In this document: piece by piece, positions 1 through 9,664 of the stretch
Numbering within the stretch: the first letter of the stretch is position 1
How the letters are laid out: every line of letters starts with the position of its first letter
Assembly (NCBI GenBank): GCA_003599195.1
Contig: QZIZ01000166.1
Location: forward strand, 1 to 42,032
Source: Deltaproteobacteria bacterium
Lineage (GTDB): Bacteria; Desulfobacterota; Desulfobaccia; Desulfobaccales; 0-14-0-80-60-11
DNA: 42,032 bases
Direction of reading: 5' to 3'
Notes under the pieces: model-generated
Told to the model about the DNA's origin: nothing
Databases searched by the model: none
The model's input: only the letters and a program-made list of their open reading frames with translations
Made by a program: the position numbers and the translations under genes

Positions 1-1110
1 GTGCGGGCTGAATTCATCCATCAGATATTTCAAGGCCGGGACCAAACCCAGATCCTCCAGGATGGCGGGGGACAAAGCCCGGGAGAGGCGCCGCACCTTC
101 TCGATGGTTTCATCGAGATAGAGGGCGATATTATCCAGTTCCTCCTTGATTTCCGGCGGCTCCGACAGACACCGGTTGACCGCCCGGAGGCCGAGTTTCA
201 AAACCGTGAGGCTTTGTCCCAACTCATCGTGGAGCTCCCGGGAGATGCGCTTGCGTTCGTCCTCCTGGGCATTGAGGATCTGGGTGGTCAGGAGGCGCAG
301 CTTCCGTTCCGATTCCCGGAGTTCCCCTTCGGCGCGCTTTATCTCGGTAATGTCCTGGCCCACACCGATGGCGCCTAAGATTTCTTCTTCTTTTCCCAGT
401 AACCGGTTGACATTCCAGAGGAACGGCCGTTCTCCGCCTCCGCGCTCCTTGAGAGGAACTTCAAACCCCCGGGTTTCTTGCCCGGCCAGGACTTTTTGCA
501 ACTCGTCTTGTGCCGCCTGATGATAAGCCGCAGGCAACAGAAAATCAAATACCTCTTTCCCCAGCGCTTCCGACCGCGGCCAACCGGTGACCCGTTCGGC
601 TTCCGGGTTAAATTCCAGAATCACCCCCTCCGGAGAAACCACGACAATGACGCTGCCCGCGGTTTGGAAGAGGGTGCGGAAACGCTCTTCGCTCTCTTTG
701 AGCCTTTCCTCGGCCTGGCGCAACTGCCGCTGTTTGGCGGCGTCCTCCAGGGCCCGCTCCACCGCTGCGCCCAGCCGGGCCAGGCGCTGTTTCAGAACGT
801 AATCCGTGGCTCCTTCCTTCAGGGTATCCACGGCCGTTTCTTCGCCGATGGCGCCGGAAACAAAGATAAAAGGAACATCCGGGCAGATCTCCCGGCTCAG
901 CTTCAGGGCGGCGAGGCCGTTAAAGTCCGGGAGGTTGTAATCCCCCAGGATTACATCAGGAAGACGGGTCTTCAGTTCTTTAAGGAAATCTTCCCTGGTG
1001 TCCACCCTCCGGATGATGAAGTCTACCCCGGCTTTGCGGAGTTCGAACTTTACCAGCTCCGCATCGCTGTCCACGTCTTCCAGCATCAAGATATCTAATA
1101 TTTTACCCAC
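1..1110 (-). CDS. Receiver-PAS-HisKA_3 sensor kinase (3' end cut by window)
   Basis: This is a cytoplasmic hybrid-type sensor kinase; the 370 residues present have no membrane segment. Residues 1-125 form a receiver domain: acidic residues 11-12, phospho-acceptor Asp57 in LGDYNLPDF, and a conserved Lys in the DYVLKQ motif. A PAS domain follows at about 145-265. A NarL-type dimerisation and phospho-acceptor motif (RKRISRELHDELGQS) has its His at residue 294. The ATPase domain lies beyond the left edge. The start is GTG at 1110, preceded by AAAGGAA. It begins 14 nt after the Rcp1-like regulator ends, so it is the third gene of a signalling operon. It probably receives phosphate on its receiver from the large upstream kinase and passes the signal on, but its own output partner is outside the window. 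Confidence 0.88.
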   Translation of the reverse strand, partial: MGKILDILMLEDVDSDAELVKFELRKAGVDFIIRRVDTREDFLKELKTRLPDVILGDYNLPDFNGLAALKLSREICPDVPFIFVSGAIGEETAVDTLKEGATDYVLKQRLARLGAAVERALEDAAKQRQLRQAEERLKESEERFRTLFQTAGSVIVVVSPEGVILEFNPEAERVTGWPRSEALGKEVFDFLLPAAYHQAAQDELQKVLAGQETRGFEVPLKERGGGERPFLWNVNRLLGKEEEILGAIGVGQDITEIKRAEGELRESERKLRLLTTQILNAQEDERKRISRELHDELGQSLTVLKLGLRAVNRCLSEPPEIKEELDNIALYLDETIEKVRRLSRALSPAILEDLGLVPALKYLMDEFSPH

Positions 1111-1124
1111 GATTTCCTTTACTG

Positions 1125-1568
1125 CTAACTCGGCACCTTATTCAGCAGCAGCCAATAGAGCCCCAGGTCGGCCACCGACTGGGCGAACTTATCGAAATCC
1201 ACGGGTTTAACGATATAGCTGTTCACCCCCAGGCGGTAACTCTCCACGATATCTTGTTCTTCCTGGGAGGAAGTCATGACCACCACCGGGATGGACTTGG
1301 TGCGGCTATCGGCTTTCAGGCGGCGCAAAATCTCCAGGCCGTCCACTTTGGGGAGCTTCAGGTCCAGGAGGATCACCTTAGGCCGGTGATTGACCTTCCG
1401 TTCCCCGGAGGCATCCACGCCGAAGAAGAAATCCAGGGCCTCCGCCCCATCCTGGAGCAACTGCACCTGGTTGGCCAACCCCTGTTTTTTCAAGGCCCGG
1501 AGGGCCAGCTCCGCATCGTGGGGGTTATCCTCGACGAGAAGTATTTCTACGGCATTCCCAATACTCAA
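1125..1568 (-). CDS. Single-domain response regulator, Rcp1/CheY-like
   Basis: This 147-residue protein is a lone receiver domain with no output domain. It has the [10 protein letters not shown] acidic pocket, phospho-acceptor Asp69 in [11 protein letters not shown], a Thr/Ser in VVVMTSSQ, and the conserved Lys in YIVKPVDF. The spacing and the [12 protein letters not shown] helix resemble Rcp1, the partner of cyanobacterial phytochrome Cph1; small receivers of this family usually sit directly after a multi-PAS kinase, as here. The start is TTG at 1568, one base after the kinase stop codon, with AAGGAG overlapping the end of the kinase gene, so translation is probably coupled. It likely shuttles phosphate from the large kinase to the receiver of the downstream kinase. 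Confidence 0.9.
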   Translation of the reverse strand: MSIGNAVEILLVEDNPHDAELALRALKKQGLANQVQLLQDGAEALDFFFGVDASGERKVNHRPKVILLDLKLPKVDGLEILRRLKADSRTKSIPVVVMTSSQEEQDIVESYRLGVNSYIVKPVDFDKFAQSVADLGLYWLLLNKVPS

Positions 1569-1569
1569 C

Positions 1570-4500
1570 TTACTCTCCTTTTACCGGCAGGGCAAAAAAG
1601 AACTCCGCGCCTTCCCCCACCTTGCCGGCGGCCCACACCCGGCCTCCATGGCGGTGGATAATCCTTTGGACAATAGCCAAACCCACACCGGTGCCTTCGA
1701 ACTCTTCCCGCCGATGCAAGCGTTGGAAGACGCCGAAGATCTTGTCCACGTAACGCATGTCGAAACCCACGCCATTATCCTTGATAAAATATATGTTTTC
1801 TTTTTCTGCTGTCCAGCCGCCCACCTCAATTATCGCCTTTTCCCGGGGTTCGGTGAACTTGACGGCGTTGCCCAGGAGATTGGCCAGGACCTGGTTGAGC
1901 AGATTGCGGTCTCCGAAGGCCGGGGGCAAGGGGTTCAGCTTCAGCTTCAGCTTCAGCCGCCGCGCCGGCTCCTGGGCTTTCAGTTCCTTAAAGACCGCGG
2001 CGGCCATGGGCTTTAGATCGATTTCCTGGGCCCGAATTTCCTGGCGCCCCAGGCGGGAGAGGGCCAGAAGATCATCGATAAGGTTCCCCATGATCCGGGT
2101 ATTGCTGCGGATCACGTCCAGGAGCCGCAGGCCCTCCGCGTCCAGTTTCGGGCCGTAATCTTCCACCAGCATCCGGGCAAAACCCTCGATGGCCCTGAGC
2201 GGCGTGCGCAGATCGTGGGACACGGAATAGGAGAAGGCTTCCAGTTCCTTGTTGGCCGCCTCCAGTTGCAGGGTGCGCTCACTCACTTCCCGGATGCGGT
2301 CGCTGAGATCGGCGTTCAATTTCCGGATTTTTTCCTCCGTCCGCTTCCGTTGGGTGATGTCCTGGAACAGGCCCACCGCGCCGCTGCTGAGGCCTTGCCG
2401 GTCTTTAATGGGCGCGGTGTTCACCAGCAGGTCCCGCCGCCTGCCGTTCGGCCAGGCCAGGACCATCTCCACGTCCCGGTGGGTCTCCCCTTCCACGGCC
2501 GAACGGAGCAGGGGCTGATCGCCGGGCAGACAGGCCGTGCCGTCGGGATGGCAGAATTGAAACAGGGCGCAACTGGGAATATCATCAATGCAGCCGTCCG
2601 GATGGGCATAGAGCCGGTCGGCCGCGGGGTTGGTCATCAGGATATTCCCCTCTTTGTCGGCCACCACGATGGCCTCCGGCGCGCTTTCGATGACGGCCTG
2701 GAGCCGGCCCCGCTCCGTGTCCAACTCCCGGATCAGCCTCTGCCGTTCCTCTTCCGCCCGCACCCGGTTGATGGCCGTGCCCAGTTGCAGGCCGATTCTT
2801 TCCAGGCGCTCCACCATGCTCAAGGGCACCATATTTTCCCGGCAGTCAGCCAGGTGGATGAGCCCCAGAATCTTCTCCCCGAAAACTATGGGAATCAGGG
2901 CCACGGACTCGTAGCCGAAATGGTGGCAGACGTTGCGGGTTGCCCCCAACAGCCCCGGCGGGGCGCTGGTCAAGATATTGGAAAAATTATTGATATAGCA
3001 AGACGATCCTTCGGTGTAGCAGGGTAAATCGGTGTCCGCAGCCCCCTTGACCACATTGATGCACAAGCAGCGGTCGGTCTTGATGCACAGATTGCTTTCC
3101 GAATCCAGGAACTCCTTGCTGAAGCCGTTACTGGCATGGTAGGGGATGTTTCCCTCCTCATCCAGGATGCGGATAGCCACCGCCTGGCAGCCGGTGTATT
3201 CCTTCACCGCCTGGGCGTAATCCTGGAGCAGGGGGGCCATTTCCATGTGGCGGTTGGCGATTTCCAGAAAATCCCGGGAGGCCTGCAAAGTTTTTTCGGC
3301 TTCCTTGCGATCGGTGACATCCCGCCAGGCGATGATGCCCCCAAGAATCTTGCCTTCATTATTTAGAATAGGGCCCGCATTGCAAAGGATGGTGATTATC
3401 GTGCCATCAGGCCGCCGCAAAACCCACTCCTCATTGTTGACTTCTTCTCCCGATCGGACGGCCCGGGTCAGGGGCAACTCCTCGTTGGTGGCGGGAGTCA
3501 TCCCGTCAACATGGACGATGTCCCATTTCTCCGCGTGTTCTTCAACTGGAAGGTTCAGTATTTCATCCGGCTGGCGCCCGGTCAGCATCTGCCCGTGCTT
3601 GCTCACCATGCGGATACTCACGTCCGGCGCGTCGGCAATGGTGATGCCTTCCGGGATGTATTCCATCAGGGCTTCCAAGATGCGGCGGCTTTCCTCCAGG
3701 GCTTCTTCGCCTTGTTTGCGGATGGTGATGTCCTGGGTGGTCCCAAACCCGCCGAGGAGCACACCCTGCTCGTCGAACTCCAGTTCGGCCCGCTCCCGCA
3801 CCCACTTCAGCGTGTCGCCCACAACGATGCGGTGTTCGATATCGTAAGGCTCGCCGCCCAGGGCCGCGGTCCACTGCCGATCAACATATTCTCGATCTTC
3901 CGGGTGCACACAGGCGAGAAACGCCTCATACGTCAGCGCCGTTCCCCGGGGAATCCCGAAAATCCGGTAGTTTTCGTCGGACCAGAGCAATTCGTTTTTG
4001 CACACGTTCAACCGCCAGCTTCCCGTATGGGCCACGGCCTGGGCCCGGTTCAAATCCTCCCGGCTCTCCCTCAAAGCCTCCTCGGCCTGCCTGGCGGCGG
4101 TGATATTCTCCACCATGGAGATGAAGAAACGAGGCTCCCCTTCCTCGTCCCGCACCAGGGACACGGAATTGCGGGCCCATAACACGGCGCCGTCCTTGCA
4201 GAGGTAGCGCTTGGTCAAATGGCAGTGCTCCCGCCTGCCGCTGACCAACTCCTCGTACGCCTCCCGGTCCCGGTGGTTGTCATCGGGGTGGGTAAGATTC
4301 TCATAGGTCTTATCTAATAGTTCTTCCTGGGAATAGCCCAACATCTCCACAAAGGCGTCGTTAACCTGGAAATACCGTCCTTCCAAATTTTTAAGGGCAA
4401 TGCCGACGCCTGCGCCCTCGAATACGGCCTTGAACCTGGTTTCGCTCTCCCGCAGTGCCTCCTCCGCCAGCTTGCGGTTCATGGCGATGGCCACCAGGTC

Positions 4501-6282
4501 GGCCACTGCGTTCATCAACGTCAGTTCGTCCGGGGTAAACCGGGGGCGCGTGCGGGTGCCGAAGGACAGGGTGCCCAGCATCCGGTCCCCGATCTTCAAC
4601 GGATGGCAGGCATAGGCCTGGATGCCGTAAGACTTGACCTGTTCCGCCCGGGGGTCCGCGGTGTTCAGAATGTCTTCGACCACGATGCGGCAGCCGTCCC
4701 GGGCCGCGCAGCCGCAAACCGCCACCCCGAAATCGAGCCACTCGATGCGCCGGGCCTCCTCCTCCGGGATGCCGGCAAAGGCGTTGAGGCGGAGGCGCTG
4801 CGTTTTTTCATCCAGGAGAAAATTGAAAAACGCATCGCAGTCGAACACGCTCATGGCTTGCCGGCAGAGGGATTCCACCACTTCCTGGGGGGAGCCGCTG
4901 GCCAGCAGGCGCCCGGCCGTCTCCGCCAGCAGTTCGAGGCGCTGATTGCTCAAGTCCACGGCGGTATAAGCTTCGTTCAGGTTTTGATAGGCGGCCTGGA
5001 GTTCTTCGGCCTGGGTCTGGAGCTCCTCGGTCTGCACCTGGAGCTCCTCCACCGAGGCCTGGAGTTCCTCCTCGCTGGCCTGCAGCTTTGCCACATATTC
5101 CTGGCGCTCCATTTCCGCCCGCTTCTGGAGGGTGATGTCCCGGCCGTAAATGCGGATGGTGCCAAACTCCTCGGGAAAAGATATGGATTCGACAAAAACT
5201 GCTTCACCCAAATTTACTTCCCGTTGAAATACCTGCTCCCCGGTTTCCGCGGCGGTTTGCAGTATCTCCCCCAGGTCCGGGGGCAGAAAGGCCCTGGTCT
5301 GGTCTTTCAGGCCCAGTTTCTTCAGGGCGTTGAGGGAAGCCGCATTGGCATAGTTGATGTTTCCGCTAAGATCCGCTTCCAGGACGGGATTGGGGTTCAG
5401 CCGGGGAAAGGAGGCCTGGTGTTCCAGTTCCTGCAAGGCGCGTTTGCGCGCGGTGATATCCCGCAACACCACCTGGACCGCAGGTTGGCCCATATAGAAG
5501 ACGCCGACGCCGGCGGCCTCCACGTCCACGGCTTGGCCGTCCAGGCGCAGGATTTTAATTTCCCGGAATTTGGTTCTGCCGCCGTCCCCGGAGAGTCTCC
5601 GGAGGCGCAGCCGCACCGCGTCCCGGTATTCGGGATGAACCAGCTCCAGCGCCGGTTTCTCTGCGATTTCCCGGGGACCGGCGGCGCCGAAGAGCCGCAG
5701 GCCCGCGGGATTAATGAACACCAGCCGCTCCTGGCTGTAGACGGCGATGGCGTCCGGGGAGAGGTCCACCAGGAGGCGGTAGCGCTCTTCACTCTCCTTG
5801 AGCTTCTTTTCCGACCAGAGACGCTCCGCCATCTCATTTTGCAGCGCGGCGTTGGATTGGGACAATTCCTGGGTGCGATACTGGATCGAAGCTTCCGTTT
5901 CTTCGTAAGCGCGCCGCCGGTAGAGGGCCGTATCGATGATGATTTCCAGCTCCCGGGGCTCGTAGGCCTTCCTGAGGTAATGGAAACTGTGGGTGATCCC
6001 GGCCAGCTTTAAGGTGCTCCGGTCTTTGTCCGCCGCCAGGTAGAGCAAACCTTGGGGATAGAGCTGCCGGAACTGCTGGAGGGCCTTGTCATTTTTTCCG
6101 TTTCGGATCAATCCCAGGTCCAGCAAGACCAGATCCGGCCGGGTCTCTGCCGCCTTTTTCAAGGCTACTTCAAGGGAGGAGACCACCTCGGGCACCGCGT
6201 ACCCCAGAGACTCCAGGTTCGCGGCCAACGCCCCGGCAAAACCCGGGTCCCCATCCGCTACTAATATTTGCGCCTTGGCCAT
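1570..6282 (-). CDS. Large multi-PAS/GAF sensor histidine kinase
   Basis: This 1570-residue cytoplasmic sensor kinase has no membrane segment. Approximate order: N-terminal receiver (1-125, LLDLGL Asp and YLRKAY Lys), PAS (160-277), PAS (287-384), heptad coiled coil of EEL repeats (400-440), GAF (450-600), PAS (610-730), PAS (740-854), PAS (860-990), cysteine-rich GAF (1007-1174), PAS (1189-1314), HisKA with [10 protein letters not shown] (His near 1353), and HATPase_c with [16 protein letters not shown] and GTGVGLAI (1460-1564). The frame is open 52 codons further upstream, but ATG at 6282 starts the receiver fold ([10 protein letters not shown]) and has GAAGGAAG before it. It is the first gene of the kinase/regulator/kinase operon. 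The first GAF also carries clustered cysteines (CGCAARDGC). The ligand cannot be told from sequence; redox, metal or gas sensing is a guess. Confidence 0.92.
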   Translation of the reverse strand: MAKAQILVADGDPGFAGALAANLESLGYAVPEVVSSLEVALKKAAETRPDLVLLDLGLIRNGKNDKALQQFRQLYPQGLLYLAADKDRSTLKLAGITHSFHYLRKAYEPRELEIIIDTALYRRRAYEETEASIQYRTQELSQSNAALQNEMAERLWSEKKLKESEERYRLLVDLSPDAIAVYSQERLVFINPAGLRLFGAAGPREIAEKPALELVHPEYRDAVRLRLRRLSGDGGRTKFREIKILRLDGQAVDVEAAGVGVFYMGQPAVQVVLRDITARKRALQELEHQASFPRLNPNPVLEADLSGNINYANAASLNALKKLGLKDQTRAFLPPDLGEILQTAAETGEQVFQREVNLGEAVFVESISFPEEFGTIRIYGRDITLQKRAEMERQEYVAKLQASEEELQASVEELQVQTEELQTQAEELQAAYQNLNEAYTAVDLSNQRLELLAETAGRLLASGSPQEVVESLCRQAMSVFDCDAFFNFLLDEKTQRLRLNAFAGIPEEEARRIEWLDFGVAVCGCAARDGCRIVVEDILNTADPRAEQVKSYGIQAYACHPLKIGDRMLGTLSFGTRTRPRFTPDELTLMNAVADLVAIAMNRKLAEEALRESETRFKAVFEGAGVGIALKNLEGRYFQVNDAFVEMLGYSQEELLDKTYENLTHPDDNHRDREAYEELVSGRREHCHLTKRYLCKDGAVLWARNSVSLVRDEEGEPRFFISMVENITAARQAEEALRESREDLNRAQAVAHTGSWRLNVCKNELLWSDENYRIFGIPRGTALTYEAFLACVHPEDREYVDRQWTAALGGEPYDIEHRIVVGDTLKWVRERAELEFDEQGVLLGGFGTTQDITIRKQGEEALEESRRILEALMEYIPEGITIADAPDVSIRMVSKHGQMLTGRQPDEILNLPVEEHAEKWDIVHVDGMTPATNEELPLTRAVRSGEEVNNEEWVLRRPDGTIITILCNAGPILNNEGKILGGIIAWRDVTDRKEAEKTLQASRDFLEIANRHMEMAPLLQDYAQAVKEYTGCQAVAIRILDEEGNIPYHASNGFSKEFLDSESNLCIKTDRCLCINVVKGAADTDLPCYTEGSSCYINNFSNILTSAPPGLLGATRNVCHHFGYESVALIPIVFGEKILGLIHLADCRENMVPLSMVERLERIGLQLGTAINRVRAEEERQRLIRELDTERGRLQAVIESAPEAIVVADKEGNILMTNPAADRLYAHPDGCIDDIPSCALFQFCHPDGTACLPGDQPLLRSAVEGETHRDVEMVLAWPNGRRRDLLVNTAPIKDRQGLSSGAVGLFQDITQRKRTEEKIRKLNADLSDRIREVSERTLQLEAANKELEAFSYSVSHDLRTPLRAIEGFARMLVEDYGPKLDAEGLRLLDVIRSNTRIMGNLIDDLLALSRLGRQEIRAQEIDLKPMAAAVFKELKAQEPARRLKLKLKLNPLPPAFGDRNLLNQVLANLLGNAVKFTEPREKAIIEVGGWTAEKENIYFIKDNGVGFDMRYVDKIFGVFQRLHRREEFEGTGVGLAIVQRIIHRHGGRVWAAGKVGEGAEFFFALPVKGE

Positions 6283-6588
6283 ATAATGGCTTCCTTCGAA
6301 CAACAACTGACGTTGCCGGTGCTCCGAAATTATGCCCAGCAGGAAACGCAGGGGAGCAACCCCCTCCATCCGCCGCTGCTGAGAAGAAGCCGCGGCCCTC
6401 GGAGCGGACCGGCGGCTGAAAGCCAAACTTAACCTCATTCTATTATAGAAAATATTTTATCAATAATTATCCGCAAATGCACGAACTGAGTTGCAGCAAA
6501 CCCCGAAAGGCGCCGCTTCCCGGTTGCCTCTCGCGCCCCTGGATGTTATATAATCCGCCAAAATTTCTGATCCGGAGAAAGGAAATCC
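6283..6588. other. Divergent intergenic region between kinase operon and DUF4337 gene
   Basis: This 306-nt divergent spacer holds no gene I can support. The AT-rich part at 6435-6475 reads on the minus strand with a perfect TATAAT (plus-strand 6442-6447). Transcription from there would give the kinase mRNA a leader of roughly 150 nt, but I see no convincing -35 element. The open frame upstream of the kinase start crosses most of the leader and looks accidental: its residues are Arg/Ser-rich and match no receiver N-terminus. Confidence 0.4.
6524..6554 (+). promoter_or_regulatory. Putative sigma-70 promoter for the DUF4337 gene
   Basis: TTGCCT at 6524-6529 and a perfect TATAAT at 6549-6554 are 19 bp apart, slightly longer than ideal. 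The predicted transcript start near 6561 leaves about 28 nt before the ATG at 6589. The -10 match is strong and the -35 match moderate. Confidence 0.45.
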
Positions 6589-7119
6589 ATGGCCGAGCCC
6601 CCTAAGGAAACCTGGCTGCAGTGGGTGGCCCTGACCACCACTATCCTGGCGGTATGCGCCGCCATCTCTTCGCTCAAGGCTTCCAGTTACTCCACCCGGG
6701 TGCAGATTCACACCACCAGGGAAGCCAACCACTGGGCCTATTACCAGTCCAAGAGCATCAAGGAGCACAGCTTCCAAATCAATCGGGACATCCTGACTTA
6801 TGCCCAGTTGCTGAGCAGCCCCAATCCCCAGGTGCAGCAATTCCTGGCCGCCAAGATCAAGGATTACGATAAGGAGATCAGCCGCTACGGCCAGGAGAAG
6901 AAGCAGATCAAAACCGAGGCGGAAACCATCATCAAGGAGCAGGAAGAGCTGAAGAGGCATAACGCCGCGTTTGCCCTGGCGGTGATGCTTTTGCAGATCG
7001 GCATCATGATGTCCGCGGTGGCCGCGTTGATCAAAAGAAAAATGATGTGGGCCGCCGGCCTGGCCTTAAGCGCGGTGGGCCTGGTTTACATGGGCAACGG
7101 GTTTTTTCTCTGGTTTTAA
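6589..7119 (+). CDS. DUF4337 membrane protein
   Basis: This 176-residue membrane protein of unknown function matches the DUF4337 pattern. A membrane segment (about 9-28, ALTTTILAVCAAISSL) is followed by the family-type WAYYQSKSIKEHSF stretch (about 48-61). A charged, coiled-coil-prone region follows (about 75-122, rich in Lys/Glu), then two more membrane segments (about 124-146 and 150-175). AAAGGAA precedes the ATG. Its paralogue lies convergently just downstream, separated by a repeat hairpin. No enzymatic motif is visible, and the biochemical role of the family is not established. Confidence 0.85.
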   Translation: MAEPPKETWLQWVALTTTILAVCAAISSLKASSYSTRVQIHTTREANHWAYYQSKSIKEHSFQINRDILTYAQLLSSPNPQVQQFLAAKIKDYDKEISRYGQEKKQIKTEAETIIKEQEELKRHNAAFALAVMLLQIGIMMSAVAALIKRKMMWAAGLALSAVGLVYMGNGFFLWF

Positions 7120-7123
7120 GGAC

Positions 7124-7196
7124 AGTGAGCGGTGAGCAGTGAGCAGCGACCGGTTGAAACTGACAACTGCTCACTGCTTACTGCTCACTGCTCACT
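7124..7196. repeat. Heptad AGTGAGC repeats forming a large hairpin
   Basis: Three copies of AGTGAGC-type heptads (7124-7146) face four inverted copies (7167-7196, reading AGTGAGC, AGTGAGC, AGTAAGC, AGTGAGC on the minus strand). The arms can fold into a long hairpin around a spacer of about 20 nt. It fills the gap between two convergent genes and touches the stop codon of the minus-strand gene, so it could act as a bidirectional terminator, although it has no T-tract. Confidence 0.75.
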
Positions 7197-7779
7197 AATG
7201 AAAAAAGGGCAGGCGGACCAGCATCAGAAAACCGTTGAGGGAAAGTAAGGTTCCGAGAGCCGCGGAGACAATGGAGAAAACATACATCGACCGGGAGTGG
7301 GCCAAGATGGCGATGGAGGCCATGACGATGGCGATCTGCAACAGGACTTCGGCGTAATCAAAATAAGGGTCTTTATTGCGATTGACATCCCGCTCGTGCT
7401 CCAGCTTTTCCGCCTCCTTCCTGATGTCTTTCTTTTCCAGGCCGTAGCGCTCCGCTTCTTTGGCGGTTTTTTGGAGCATCGCCTCATATTTGGCCCTGGC
7501 CTCCGGCTTGAGGGCCTCTTTCTCGATAAGTTCCAGCTCCAGGCGCTCCTTCTGCTGCCGGTAGAGATGCTCCCGGATCACCTTGGCCTGGTAGAAGGCC
7601 CATTGGTCCGAGGCCTGCTGCTGCGCCAGGATCATCTCTTTCATGGCGTTGTTCCCCCCTAGGGAAGTGATGGCCAGAAAGACTGCGAAGATGGCGGTGG
7701 TCAGGGCCACTTTCTTGGTGAAGGGGTTTGTCAGGTGCTCCTCCAACTCTTCAGCTTCCGGCAGTTCGATCTCCGCCAT
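7195..7779 (-). CDS. DUF4337 membrane protein, second paralogue
   Basis: This 194-residue paralogue of the convergent neighbour has the same plan. An acidic N-terminus (EAEELEEHL) leads to a membrane segment at about 23-43, then WAFYQAKVIREHLY as the counterpart of the neighbour's YYQSK...EH motif. A long charged helix (about 75-135) and two C-terminal membrane segments (about 138-190) complete it. ATG at 7779 is chosen because AAAGGAG lies 9 nt upstream; a GTG two codons earlier is only 3 nt from that site. It starts 15 nt after the beta-grasp gene and is likely co-transcribed with it. The function is unknown. Confidence 0.85.
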   Translation of the reverse strand: MAEIELPEAEELEEHLTNPFTKKVALTTAIFAVFLAITSLGGNNAMKEMILAQQQASDQWAFYQAKVIREHLYRQQKERLELELIEKEALKPEARAKYEAMLQKTAKEAERYGLEKKDIRKEAEKLEHERDVNRNKDPYFDYAEVLLQIAIVMASIAILAHSRSMYVFSIVSAALGTLLSLNGFLMLVRLPFFH

Positions 7780-7794
7780 GGACACGGTCTCCTT

Positions 7795-7977
7795 TCATCT
7801 CACCCAAATCTTTGTCCCTTCTGAAAGGGCGCCCGCCAATCCCAGCTCGTTCCCCCACTCATCATAAACCTTCCGGCCGGTTTCCAATTGTTTTAACAAT
7901 CCGGCTTTGATCAGGGCATGTTTGACGGTCATGCCCGGCAGGAGTTCCAGGGGTTCGTTGTTCACATATACCCGCAT
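7795..7977 (-). CDS. Small beta-grasp (ThiS/MoaD-like) protein without GG tail
   Basis: This 60-residue protein has the plan of a ubiquitin-like beta-grasp fold. An N-terminal hairpin (RVYVNNEPLELLPG) is followed by a helix start (TVKHALIKAGLL), then VYDEWGNELGLAGAL and a last strand (TKIWVR). It resembles ThiS/MoaD sulfur carriers, but those end in Gly-Gly, which is missing here, so it should not be a thiocarboxylate carrier. The gene sits between the 5'-nucleotidase and DUF4337 genes on the same strand. The ribosome site is weak (GAATTGAAA). I do not recognise a specific family and its function is open. Confidence 0.65.
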   Translation of the reverse strand: MRVYVNNEPLELLPGMTVKHALIKAGLLKQLETGRKVYDEWGNELGLAGALSEGTKIWVR

Positions 7978-8015
7978 TTATTTCAATTCTTGGTCTTCGG
8001 CCTTCGGGAGTCAAT

Positions 8016-8099
8016 AGCTTTCAGCTTTCAGCGATCAGCTTTTTCGCTTTTCGCTTTTTACTTTTTACTTTTTACTTTTTACTTTTTACTTTTGACTTA
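8016..8099. repeat. Heptanucleotide-register repeat array
   Basis: Twelve consecutive 7-bp units keep one register. They include AGCTTTC twice, AGCGATC, AGCTTTT, TCGCTTT twice, TTACTTT five times and a final TGACTTA. The array fills the spacer after the 5'-nucleotidase gene and encodes its last codons and stop. It belongs to a set of heptad-phased arrays seen at several gene ends in this window. Confidence 0.8.
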
Positions 8100-9627
8100 C
8101 TTCTTTAATGCGGCCGTCCACCTTCGGAGCCACTTTTTTCTCTTTGCGGATAAAATCGATCACTATTTCCCGGAGCCAGCGGCCCGCGTCGTTGTATACC
8201 AGCTTTTCCCCGGTGAGCGCCCCGCCGATGCTGGAAAAATCTTTGGAAGACTTCAAGGCCTCGCCGAAAGCCCGGTAGCCGTCCCCGCCCGCGGCCATGA
8301 AGTCATTGGTGGCCACCACGTATTCTTTCTGGGGTTCCAGAGGCTTGCCGCCGATTTGGGCCTCCTTCACCCTGGAGCCCGCCGGGGCCTTGGGGTTGTA
8401 AGTAAAGGAGATGCCGGAGACCTGAGGGAACCTGCCGGCGCATTCCTCAACCCCGGAGACTCCGTGCTCCAAAGCCTCCCTGATCTGCTTGCCGGTGAGC
8501 CTGATGGCCACCAGATAATTATCGAAGGGCAGGACCGAGTAAATATCTTTGACGGTGATGGCCCCCTGGGGGATGCCGGCGCGGATGCCGCCGCCGTTGA
8601 TGATGGCCGCGTCCGCGCCCGCGGCCTGGCGGAGGATATCAGCCAGGAAATCTCCCAGGTTGGTCTCCTTAAGCCGCACGTGTTCGCCGTCCAGATCCAG
8701 GGCGGCCTCGCCGATCTTCTCCTTTAAAACCGCATCGACCCTGACCCCGTATTTTCTCACCAGCCCCCGGGCCGCCTTGTCTTCCCGCGCCTGGCCCGGC
8801 TTGATCATTTCCAGACGCCCGTTAAAACTTTTAATTTTGCCGTCCGCCAGCGTCAGGTCCAGAACCCCCAGGGCCTTGGCGTGCTCCCAGGCCTGGACGA
8901 TGATGGTCTGGTTGACCACCGCTGGCTCCAGCAACTTGGTATGGGAATGCCCGCCCACGATGACCTGGATCCCGGGCACTTGCGCGGCCAAATCCCGGTC
9001 CGCGTGATAGCCGATATGAGAGAGGACGACGACCAAGCCGGCTTGCTTTTTAAGCTCCGGCAGATATTTGGCCACTACTTCCCCGGGCGGGAGAAATTTC
9101 AGGCCCTGGACATTTTTCGGGTGCGTGGCCTGGGGCGTATCAGGAGTGACCAACCCGATAACGGCCACCTTTAAGCCCGGGAATTCCTTGATGATATAAG
9201 GCTTCAGCCCGTCTTTGAAGCCCTCGACATTAGCGCCCAACACCGGGAACCGGGCTTCGCTGATCCTTTTTTTCAGGACGTCCTGCCCGAAATCGAACTC
9301 ATGGTTGCCCACCACCATGGCGTCGAACCGCATCCGGTTCATCAGGTCGATGCTCGATTTCCCCCGGAAGAGGTTGGCCCAGCTATGGCCCTGAATCATG
9401 TCCCCCGCGGCCAGGAACAGTGTGGGCTTCTCCCGGCGCAGCCGGTTTACTTCTGCTGCCAGCGTGGCCACCCCTCCCAAATCTTCCCTTGCGCCCGGGT
9501 CCTTATAGGGTTCGGCAAAGCCATGGAAATCATTGACATAGAGAATCCTCAGGCTGATTTCCCGGGCCTGGGCCGGGGCAAAGCAGAGAAGGATCAGGAC
9601 TATAATGGCAGCAATTTTACGTTTCAT
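8086..9627 (-). CDS. Exported 5'-nucleotidase / metallophosphatase (UshA-like)
   Basis: This 513-residue bifunctional metallophosphatase/5'-nucleotidase probably releases phosphate from nucleotides or nucleotide sugars in the periplasm. A signal peptide (about 1-21, ending APAQA) precedes the calcineurin-like domain. The metal ligands are in NDFHG (Asp33, His35), GDMIQG (Asp76), GNHEFDFG (Asn108, His109), HIGYHAD and GGHSHTK. The C-terminal nucleotide-binding domain has LGDFLADIL, INGGGIRAGIP and LPFDNYLV. The length is normal for the family. No clear Shine-Dalgarno precedes the ATG. The last three codons fall within a heptad repeat array, so the tail (SQK) may be repeat-derived. Confidence 0.92.
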   Translation of the reverse strand: MKRKIAAIIVLILLCFAPAQAREISLRILYVNDFHGFAEPYKDPGAREDLGGVATLAAEVNRLRREKPTLFLAAGDMIQGHSWANLFRGKSSIDLMNRMRFDAMVVGNHEFDFGQDVLKKRISEARFPVLGANVEGFKDGLKPYIIKEFPGLKVAVIGLVTPDTPQATHPKNVQGLKFLPPGEVVAKYLPELKKQAGLVVVLSHIGYHADRDLAAQVPGIQVIVGGHSHTKLLEPAVVNQTIIVQAWEHAKALGVLDLTLADGKIKSFNGRLEMIKPGQAREDKAARGLVRKYGVRVDAVLKEKIGEAALDLDGEHVRLKETNLGDFLADILRQAAGADAAIINGGGIRAGIPQGAITVKDIYSVLPFDNYLVAIRLTGKQIREALEHGVSGVEECAGRFPQVSGISFTYNPKAPAGSRVKEAQIGGKPLEPQKEYVVATNDFMAAGGDGYRAFGEALKSSKDFSSIGGALTGEKLVYNDAGRWLREIVIDFIRKEKKVAPKVDGRIKEVSQK

Positions 9628-9664
9628 TTTTAGGAGTTCTCAGGAAGGTTAAAGGATCCGGGTA

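Noticed and set aside
4603-6012. A 469-codon plus-strand frame inside the large kinase gene
   Set aside because: It is antisense to well-conserved PAS and GAF domains and has low-complexity composition.
6283-6438. An extended N-terminus for the large kinase
   Set aside because: The 52 extra residues are Arg/Ser-rich and unlike a receiver N-terminus, whereas ATG at 6282 has a ribosome site and starts the fold.
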